This document shows positions 25,802 to 33,600 of a stretch of 48,438 nucleotides of DNA, piece by piece (position 1 is the stretch's first letter; each line of letters starts with the position of its first letter). Origin of the DNA: a virus; the IMG/VR virus record IMGVR_UViG_3300044641_006397, positions 1 through 48,438 of that record, one strand, 5' to 3'. The position numbers and the translations under genes are program-made. The notes under the pieces were generated by a model. It had not been told where the DNA came from, did no database searches, and saw nothing but the letters and a program-made list of their open reading frames with translations.

Positions 25802-28222
25802 ATGTCATTAAAAATAATAAAAAGAGGTGGAGAGATCGTAGCATTCAACCCACAAAAAATTTATAACCGAGTAAAAAGATCTTCTAAAGGGTTAAATGTC
25901 AATTCAGATGAGATTTTCATCAAAGTGATAACATCAGTACCAACTGAGGGTGAAGTAACAACGAAAGAATTGGACAAGTTAGTGTATGAAATTGCTGCAT
26001 CATACACAGGTAGCCATCACGATTATTCAAGACTAGCTTCTAGTGTTGCGATCTCATCTTACCACAAAGAAACTAATGATAGTTTTTCTCAAACTATGAT
26101 GCTACTTTATGAAGATGGTATAATAAACAAAAAGTTAATTGAAACCATAACAGAGTATGGTCCTGATACTATTGATGCTGTGATTAATCACGATAACGAT
26201 TATAATTTTGATTATTTCGCATGGAGATCTTTACAGGAAATGTATTTATTAAAAAGACCTAACGGTAAAGTAGTTGAAAGACCGCAACATATGTACATGA
26301 GAGTTGCGTTATGGGTAACAACAAATATTACTGACGCATTTGAATATTACAAATCTTTATCAGAGCAACTAATTTCAAAGGCAACTCCAATCATGATCAA
26401 CTCAGGTACAAAAGTACCTCAATTGGCGTCGTGTGTATTACATTATAATGATGCTGACTCAAGAAAAGGTTTATTAGATACTTTGACGGATATCTCTACA
26501 TTCTCTTCAGACGCTGCTGGTATCGGACTTTCAATGTCCAATATCCGTAGTAAAGAGAGTAGAATATCAAGTTCAGGTGGTTATGCTGGTGGGTTATTGA
26601 AATATCTTAAAATTGTTAATGAATCTCTTAGGTTCTTTAACCAACAAGGTCGTAGACCTGGTTCTGCGGCAATCTACCTTGAGCCTTGGCATAAAGATAT
26701 TTTCGATTTATTGGATATTAAAAAGAATACGGGAGCAGAAGAATTAAGAGCAAGAGACTTATTCACCGCTTTGTGGATTCCTGACAACTTTATGAGGGCA
26801 GTTAAAAACAATTCTGAATGGTATTTGTTTTGTCCTAATGATATTAATAAGGCAGGACTTAAACCACTTCAAGAATGTTATGGTGAGGAATATGAAGAGG
26901 TTTATAACCAAGCAGTTAACTTAGGTTTGGGTAAAAAAGTTAAGGCTCAAGATATTTGGACTAAAATTATTGAATCACAAGTAGAGACAGGAGTGCCTTA
27001 TCTATGTTCAAAGGATAGTGCAAATAGAAAAACCAATCACCAAAATATTGGAGTAATCAAGCAATCAAATCTTTGTAATGAGATTTATCAATATACAGAT
27101 GAAAACACGACGGCCATATGCACACTTTCATCAATGGTTTTAAAAAACTTTATTAAATCCGGTAAGTTTGATTTTGAACTTCTTTTTAGTGAAGTTAGAA
27201 AAGTTGTAAGATCTTTAAATAAAGTTGTGGATATTAACAATTACTCAACAGAAAAAGGTAGAAAAGGCGGTTTAGAGCAAAGAGCGATAGCTATTGGTAC
27301 TCAGGGATTAGCGGATGTATTCTATTTAATGGATTATATATTCACATCGGACGACGCTAAAAAATTAAACAGAGATATTTTTGAGACCATTTATTACGCC
27401 GCGATTTATGAAAGTAATCAGTTGTGTATTGACGGACAATATAAACCATATGACTTCTTCAAAGGGTCACCAATGTCACAAGGAAATTTTCAGTTTGATA
27501 TGTGGGATGTTGACCAATCAAATCTATCAGGTATGTGGGATTGGAAAAAATTAAAACAAAGTGTTATGGAACACGGAGTATGTAATTCATTGTTTACTGC
27601 ACAAATGCCTGTAGCATCATCTGCAAAAATTACAGGTTCTTATGAAATGACTGAACCGGCACATTCTGCGATCTTTAACAGACGAGTTGTTGGTGGAGAA
27701 ATTATGATTGTTAACAAATATCTAATTAATGATTTTGAAAAAATTGGAATTTGGAGTGAAGACCTTAAAAACGAAATAATTATTAATGAAGGATCAATTC
27801 AAAACATTAACTTCAATAATTATTTAGATCCCGAGGATAAGAATTACAATAAGAAAGTTAAACGAATTGAACACCTTATTCCAAAATATAAAACTATTTG
27901 GGAGATTTCACAAAAACAACTTATCGATATGGCTTCAGATAGAGCACCATTTATTGATCAGTCTCAATCAATGAACATTTACATGTCAAATCCAACACTT
28001 TCAAAGATTACATCGTCACATTTTCATTCTTGGGAAAGTGGATTGAAAACACTTTGTTATTATGTTAGAACAAAGGCGATTTCTACGGGAGCCAAACATT
28101 TAGCGGTAGATATTTCAAAAAAAGAAATTAAACAAAAAAATGAAGTGCCTAAAGTTGAATATGTAAACTTACCACCAAAACCTGAAAATTCTGATTTTGA
28201 ATGTTTTGGTTGTTCATCATAA
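25802..28222 (+). CDS. nrdA: Ribonucleotide reductase class I large subunit (NrdA)
   Basis: The 806-aa catalytic subunit that reduces ribonucleoside diphosphates. The N-terminus (about residues 4-90) looks like an ATP-cone (IIKRGGEIVAFNPQKI), so activity is likely controlled by ATP/dATP. Active-site residues are in place: redox cysteines C211 (ASCVLHY) and C440 (AICTLSS), thiyl-radical C425 in NLCNEI with N423 and E427, radical-transfer tyrosines Y753-Y754 (CYYVRT), and a C-terminal CFGC pair (C801, C804) for re-reduction by thioredoxin or glutaredoxin. The frame is uninterrupted, with no intein or intron, although phage nrd genes often carry them. A terminator follows and ends the replication/nucleotide block. 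Confidence 0.96.
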   Translation: MSLKIIKRGGEIVAFNPQKIYNRVKRSSKGLNVNSDEIFIKVITSVPTEGEVTTKELDKLVYEIAASYTGSHHDYSRLASSVAISSYHKETNDSFSQTMMLLYEDGIINKKLIETITEYGPDTIDAVINHDNDYNFDYFAWRSLQEMYLLKRPNGKVVERPQHMYMRVALWVTTNITDAFEYYKSLSEQLISKATPIMINSGTKVPQLASCVLHYNDADSRKGLLDTLTDISTFSSDAAGIGLSMSNIRSKESRISSSGGYAGGLLKYLKIVNESLRFFNQQGRRPGSAAIYLEPWHKDIFDLLDIKKNTGAEELRARDLFTALWIPDNFMRAVKNNSEWYLFCPNDINKAGLKPLQECYGEEYEEVYNQAVNLGLGKKVKAQDIWTKIIESQVETGVPYLCSKDSANRKTNHQNIGVIKQSNLCNEIYQYTDENTTAICTLSSMVLKNFIKSGKFDFELLFSEVRKVVRSLNKVVDINNYSTEKGRKGGLEQRAIAIGTQGLADVFYLMDYIFTSDDAKKLNRDIFETIYYAAIYESNQLCIDGQYKPYDFFKGSPMSQGNFQFDMWDVDQSNLSGMWDWKKLKQSVMEHGVCNSLFTAQMPVASSAKITGSYEMTEPAHSAIFNRRVVGGEIMIVNKYLINDFEKIGIWSEDLKNEIIINEGSIQNINFNNYLDPEDKNYNKKVKRIEHLIPKYKTIWEISQKQLIDMASDRAPFIDQSQSMNIYMSNPTLSKITSSHFHSWESGLKTLCYYVRTKAISTGAKHLAVDISKKEIKQKNEVPKVEYVNLPPKPENSDFECFGCSS

Positions 28223-28226
28223 TCTT

Positions 28227-28257
28227 AAAGTCCGAGTAATCGGACTTTTTTGTTTTT
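28227..28257 (+). terminator. Terminator after nrdA
   Basis: The 9-bp stem AAAGTCCGA (28227-28235) with TCGGACTTT (28240-28248) has a GTAA tetraloop and a T-rich tail. It starts 5 nt past the nrdA stop. Confidence 0.9.
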
Positions 28258-28261
28258 AATC

Positions 28262-28268
28262 TATTTAT
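28262..28268 (+). promoter_or_regulatory. TATTTAT element before gp25-like gene
   Basis: TATTTAT directly follows the nrdA terminator and ends 31 nt before the ATG at 28300. A second copy at 28288-28294 ends only 5 nt before the ATG and is less likely to be the promoter. This marks the return to structural genes. Confidence 0.38.
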
Positions 28269-28299
28269 TCAAAAAATAGCAACATTATATTTATTTAAT

Positions 28300-28761
28300 A
28301 TGGCAAACGGAATAACATATGGTATTAATTTTCCTTTAAGACAGAGTTTAAAAGGTCAATACCTATCTCTATCGGAAACACCAGATGAAGAAATCAGAAC
28401 TGATTTGGTCCATCTGTTACTAACAAGGAAAGGATCAAGATACTATCTACCAAATTTTGGTACAAGATTGTATGAATATATTTTTGAACCTTTAGATGGG
28501 GATACCTTTTCAACACTGAGAAGTGAAATAGAAGAATCAATATCTACATTTATTCCTAATCTTACTATTCAAAATATAAGTATAGAACCATATGTTAATT
28601 CTGAACCATCTTTAGGTGAGTTAGTTGTTCCTGAACAAGACATTCCTGTTTATGCTATTCCTGGAGCAAATACTGAAGAGTACACAGCAAAAATAAAAAT
28701 AGAATATGTTGACGAAAGCAGTGCTTTCGGAACAAGACAATTCGTTATCATCAATTTATAA
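28300..28761 (+). CDS. 25: Baseplate wedge protein gp25-like
   Basis: A 153-aa baseplate wedge subunit of the gp25 family, universal in contractile tails and related injection systems. Its conserved middle is visible: a DLVHLLLTRKGSRYYLPNFG segment (the family's LLTxxGxR-x-P-x-FG motif), then LYEYIFEPLD, and a beta strand ending TIQNISIEP. gp25 contacts the sheath and starts its polymerisation. Size is close to T4 gp25 (132 aa). It sits 3 nt before the gp6-like gene, the usual wedge partner. The name lysozyme-like sometimes given to this family does not imply enzyme activity. Confidence 0.92.
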   Translation: MANGITYGINFPLRQSLKGQYLSLSETPDEEIRTDLVHLLLTRKGSRYYLPNFGTRLYEYIFEPLDGDTFSTLRSEIEESISTFIPNLTIQNISIEPYVNSEPSLGELVVPEQDIPVYAIPGANTEEYTAKIKIEYVDESSAFGTRQFVIINL

Positions 28762-28764
28762 ACT

Positions 28765-30606
28765 ATGGCAAATAGAAGAATTGCATATACTGACAGAGAT
28801 TTTGAAGCGTTAAGACAAGACCTCATAGATTATACCCAACAGTATTATCCAGAATTAATACAAAATTTTAATGATGCGTCTGTATTTTCAGTACTGATGG
28901 ATTTGAATGCTGCGATTGGTGACAATTTGCATTTTCATATAGATAGGAGTATACAAGAAACCGTTTTACAGTTTGCACAACAAAGATCTTCTATATTTAA
29001 CATTGCTAGAACCTATGGACTAAAAGTACCTGGATTTAGACCTTCTGTTGCTTTGGTTGATATTTCGATAACTATACCTGCTTTAGGTGACTCTGAAGAT
29101 GTAAGATATTTAGGTATATTAAGAGCCGGAGCCCAATTCAACGGTGGAGGAACGACATTTGAAACCGTATATGACATTGATTTCTCAACTCAATTTAACA
29201 GAGAAGGGTTTGTGAACAGAACAAAAATACCACAATTCAGTGATGATAATTCTGCACCATCAAGCTACATAATTACAAAACGAGAAATTGTTGTCAATGG
29301 TAGTACCCAAGTATTCAAAAAGGTAATTACCCCTGCAGAAGTAATACCTTTCTTTAGTTTTTTCTTACCTGAAAAAAATGTCTTAGGTGTGACATCGATA
29401 ATACAAAAAGACGGTACTGATTACCAATCAACACCATCCTTCACTGAATTCCAAACTTCACCAAACAGATGGTATGAGGTTGATTCATTAGTAGAAAATA
29501 CAGTATTTATCGAGGACCCAACTAAACCTGTTGATGACGCTGGCGTAAAAGTAGGAAGGTATTTAAAAACAGATAATCGATTCATTACTGAATACACCCC
29601 CGAGGGATTTTTAAGAATTCAATTTGGTAATGGGACTGTAACACCTGAAGAACAACTAAATCAATTTACTAAAACAGGTGTTCCACTAAAAATACAAAAT
29701 TATCAAAATAACATAGGTTTAGGTTTAACAGTAAGACCAAATACTACTTTGTTTGTTCAATATAGGACAGGTGGTGGATTGGCTAGTAATGTTGGTGTTG
29801 GTGCGATCAATCAAGTTGCATTAGTTGATTTTGCAGTAAACGGACCCTCAGCGGTTGTCAATAACAATACCATACAATCGATTAGAGTTAATAATGTGAC
29901 TGCGGCAATCGGAGGAGCAAACCAACCTTCAGTTAACGAGGTAAGAAATATGGTTACATATAACTTTGCGGCACAAAAAAGAGCGGTAACAATAAATGAC
30001 TACAAGTCTCTAATTGATACAATGCCAGGACAATACGGTGCCCCAGCTAAAGTGTCGATATCAGAATTCAACAATAAAATTTTGGTGAAGATCCTTTCTT
30101 TCGACACACAAGGTGCTCTAACACAAACAGTCTCGAATAATCTTAAAACAAATTTGGCAACTTATCTATCGAAGTATAGAATGATTAACGATTATATTTC
30201 AATTGAAGTCGCTAAAGTTATAGATTTGGAATTTGAGTTCTTTGTTGTTTTAACCGCTGCAGGATCACAAAGTCAAGTCATCACACAAATAATTGATAAT
30301 GTAACAACTTACATGGCACCATCTACAAGGGAGTTAGGTGAAAATGTTAATGTTTCAGAAATTAGACAAATCGTTCAAGGAATAGAAGGAGTTAATACAT
30401 TATCTGAAATAAGAGTATATAATAGAGTTGGCGGTCAATACTCATCATCTGAAACATCACAAAGATATGTAGATGTTGCAACTAAACAAATTGAACTTAT
30501 TGATGACACTATTTTTGCAGAGCCCGATCAAATTTACCAAGTAAGATTCCCAAATAAAGACATAAAAGTAAGGGTTAAAAATATAACAACAGTAGATTAT
30601 AGTTAA
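28765..30606 (+). CDS. 6: Baseplate wedge protein gp6-like (baseplate J family)
   Basis: A 613-aa wedge protein. The start, RIAYTDRDFEALRQDLIDY, then NDASVFSVLMDLNAAIGDNLHFHIDR and QFAQQRSSIFNIARTYGLKVPG, is the conserved N-terminal block of T4 gp6 and the wider baseplate J family. Later it has EVRNMVTYNFAAQKRAVTINDYKSLI, the second conserved block. T4 gp6 is 660 aa, so the protein is full length. In T4 it forms the ring around the hub, together with gp25 and gp53. It follows gp25 as in most myoviruses. Confidence 0.93.
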   Translation: MANRRIAYTDRDFEALRQDLIDYTQQYYPELIQNFNDASVFSVLMDLNAAIGDNLHFHIDRSIQETVLQFAQQRSSIFNIARTYGLKVPGFRPSVALVDISITIPALGDSEDVRYLGILRAGAQFNGGGTTFETVYDIDFSTQFNREGFVNRTKIPQFSDDNSAPSSYIITKREIVVNGSTQVFKKVITPAEVIPFFSFFLPEKNVLGVTSIIQKDGTDYQSTPSFTEFQTSPNRWYEVDSLVENTVFIEDPTKPVDDAGVKVGRYLKTDNRFITEYTPEGFLRIQFGNGTVTPEEQLNQFTKTGVPLKIQNYQNNIGLGLTVRPNTTLFVQYRTGGGLASNVGVGAINQVALVDFAVNGPSAVVNNNTIQSIRVNNVTAAIGGANQPSVNEVRNMVTYNFAAQKRAVTINDYKSLIDTMPGQYGAPAKVSISEFNNKILVKILSFDTQGALTQTVSNNLKTNLATYLSKYRMINDYISIEVAKVIDLEFEFFVVLTAAGSQSQVITQIIDNVTTYMAPSTRELGENVNVSEIRQIVQGIEGVNTLSEIRVYNRVGGQYSSSETSQRYVDVATKQIELIDDTIFAEPDQIYQVRFPNKDIKVRVKNITTVDYS

Positions 30607-30641
30607 GATTGTTTATTTTAACCCAAACCGTGTTACTTTTA

Positions 30642-30668
30642 AAATAGTCAAAAAGACTATTTATTTTT
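30642..30668 (+). terminator. Hairpin between gp6-like and giant wedge genes
   Basis: The stem AAATAGTC (30642-30649) with GACTATTT (30655-30662) has an AAAAA loop and is followed by ATTTTT. It is AT-rich, so a weaker terminator than the others. Its 3' arm overlaps a TATTTAT element. Confidence 0.5.
30658..30664 (+). promoter_or_regulatory. TATTTAT element before giant wedge gene
   Basis: TATTTAT ends 14 nt before the ATG at 30679, matching the usual spacing. It overlaps the 3' arm of the hairpin at 30642-30662, so promoter and terminator functions may be combined. Confidence 0.35.
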
Positions 30669-30678
30669 AAACGATATT

Positions 30679-33600
30679 ATGTCCAAAAGTTATAGAATTA
30701 GAACAACGCCTGGAATCGATAAAAACATCCGAATTGACATCCAACAAGATTTTGACTTAATAGAAATCTTGTCGTTGAAATTAAAACAAGAAGATGTTTA
30801 TACTCGTTTTTGTGCCGATTATGGTGTTGTAGTAGGTAGGGTAATTGCAAATGGCGGTTACGGAGTACCAAATGTACCAATATCTGTTTTTGTACCACTC
30901 ACCACAGAAGATGAAACAGACCCTGTAATATCAACATTATACCCATATAAAACAATCACAGATAAAAATGACGAAGGTTATAGATATAACCTTTTACCTT
31001 ATGTACAAGAGTACGGAGGACATACACCGACAGGTACTTTTCCTGATATTGAAGAAGTTTTAACAAGAAAAGAAGTATTAGAAGTATATGAAAAATACTA
31101 CAAGTACACCGTAAGAACTAACGATAGTGGTGACTTTATGATAGTTGGAGTACCTTTAGGTATTCAGACGATCGTAATGGATTTAGACTTATCTAATATC
31201 GGATGTTTTTCCCAAAGACCTACAGATTTAGTTAGACAAGGTCTTGGTGTTAAATCACAATTTGCTGGCCCTAATTTTAGATCATCTGAAAATTTAGATT
31301 CATTACCACAAATAGTTAATCAAGCTAAAGATGTTGAAGTTGCCGCATTTTGGGGTGAAGAAAACATATGTAATGTTGGTATTACAAGAATTGACTTTGA
31401 TTTAAGGGACTCAGGTATAGAGATAGTACCTCAATCAATTTTCATGGGATCTTTGTTTTCGACTAGTGAAGATGATGTTTTAAATGTGAATTGTAAACCA
31501 AAATTCGATTCAGGTAATCTTTGTGATTTAGTTACAGGTGCTGGGAAAATTTTAGCATTAAGACAAACAGTTTTTAACGACAGTCAAGGATTACCGGTTT
31601 TAGAAGAGTATAGATTTGAAGACGGAGGAAATGTCATTGATGATAATGGAACATGGTTAATTGAAGTGCCGATGAACTTTGATTTTGTAACTACAAATGA
31701 GTTCGGAGACCAGATTATATCGAATGACCCTACAATTGGTATACCAACCAAGGGCAAGTACAGATTCAGGATCCAATACCAAAATGAAGATGGGTTAGAA
31801 AATAATGCCATGAGAGCTGACTACTTAGTACCTAATATTAAAGAATACGGTTGGTCACTTACACAATCTGAAGCACCTCTTTCAGATACCCTTCAAAAAC
31901 AATCATATGCCTTTAGTTTAGACTGGAATGATTATGGAGATACTGCAACAACTATCGGAAACCAAATGATTCAGGAGGCGATCAACTGTGAAGATAGATT
32001 CTTTGAAATGAACTTCAATCGAGTTTATACTGTTGCAAATTTTATTGATAGATGGAAATGGGGATATAATAGAGCAAGACATTTAGGAATAAAGGAAATA
32101 ACAGATAGGGCATGTTCAACAACAACAAATAGATTTCCAGTGAATGATGGAGTTAGAAATTTTGATTTTATATTTTTCTTATTTAATTTGTTAATAACAT
32201 TACTATCACCATTATTAGCTTCTATAATTGTTATTTTACATATTTTGGCGTTAATATATCCAATTATAGTAAAATTCATAAATTCTATAATAGATTTTAT
32301 CAATGATGTTGTTTTTGCAATATGTAAGGCTATAAACTGGCTAACCAATGGGAATAAACCTGAAGGTGGGTGTAACAAGGCAGTTTTAGATAAACTTGAA
32401 GAAAACAATCCATTCAAAAGAATTTCATTACCCATGATGTCATATCCTGATTGTGAAGCTTGTAACTGTGAGGATGCGTCACTTAATACTACTACTAACT
32501 TTAATCCATTTCAGAATTTCCTTATTTCACAGGGCAATTATAGTCAACTAATAAATTCAAATTCAGTGTCTTCTTTTGAAGGTTTGGTTGTAAGTACTAC
32601 CAGTACAGAAGGACAAAACAATGGATTAAGACAGGTTTTAGCTGGGTACCAATTTTTACCAGGTTCAACATTCAATAGTAATATAATGGACCAAAAGTTA
32701 ACAAAACTTCCTATTTTGGAATGGCCAAACCAAGCCTCGAGTTATAAGTACTTAGGAAATGATGTTACATTATCACAGTCTTTGAACATGGCTAATTTAA
32801 GAATAAGGTACTTTGAGGGTGAAAATATAATAAGAACTACAGTATTTAATACACCACCAAATGGTTTAATTCCTCAGCCATCAACACCATTTACAGACTC
32901 AGTTCTCATGGTAGTTTGTGATGCGGGAACACTTCAAACATTATTACCTGGAGATTTAATTTCTTTCCATGACATATCAAAAATACAAGATCCTAACTTA
33001 ACAGGGGCTACTTTGAATCAGTTCCAAACTAAAAGTATTACAGGTAGTACCAATCCCAACCAAGTGGCGCTTGTTAATAAAACTGTACAGTATGTGACAA
33101 CAGGTGGAACCATACAGACTGCAACATTGAAGTTAAAAATTACTGAAGATGGAAAACCTTATAATTTTGTTGCAGGGAATGAGTACTTCCAAGTAATAAC
33201 AGGAGGGACTGTCAGTCAATATTCTGGTCTTACAAATCAAAATAATGTCAACTCACTTTTAAACAAGTATCTTTTTGCTAAAACTCAGAGAGCCTATTAT
33301 CATTCTGTCCCACAATTACCGCAAAACTCGAACCTCCAAACATTTATTTCAACCCCACTACAGGCGTACGACTTATTTGGTGATCAGGAGATTATATTTC
33401 TTTCAAGGGGAGTTGATCCTTATACTCAAAAACAAAACATAAAATATGACCTTTCTAAATTGTTTGGGTATAATTTTACACAAGGACCTATTGTTGAAGG
33501 CAGTTATTATTTGAATATTCCAATACAGTCAAATACAAATTTAAATTTACCATGGAGAAACGACTATAAAACACCGGAAACACATGAAACAACCACAAAT

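Noticed and set aside
25802-28222. Intein or intron in nrdA, common in phage reductase genes
   Set aside because: The frame is continuous, of normal length, and all catalytic residues appear in order without inserted splicing or homing motifs.
32025-32435. 136-aa minus-strand frame opposite the hydrophobic segment
   Set aside because: It is antisense of the giant wedge protein; its composition mirrors the hydrophobic codons, and no start signals are seen.
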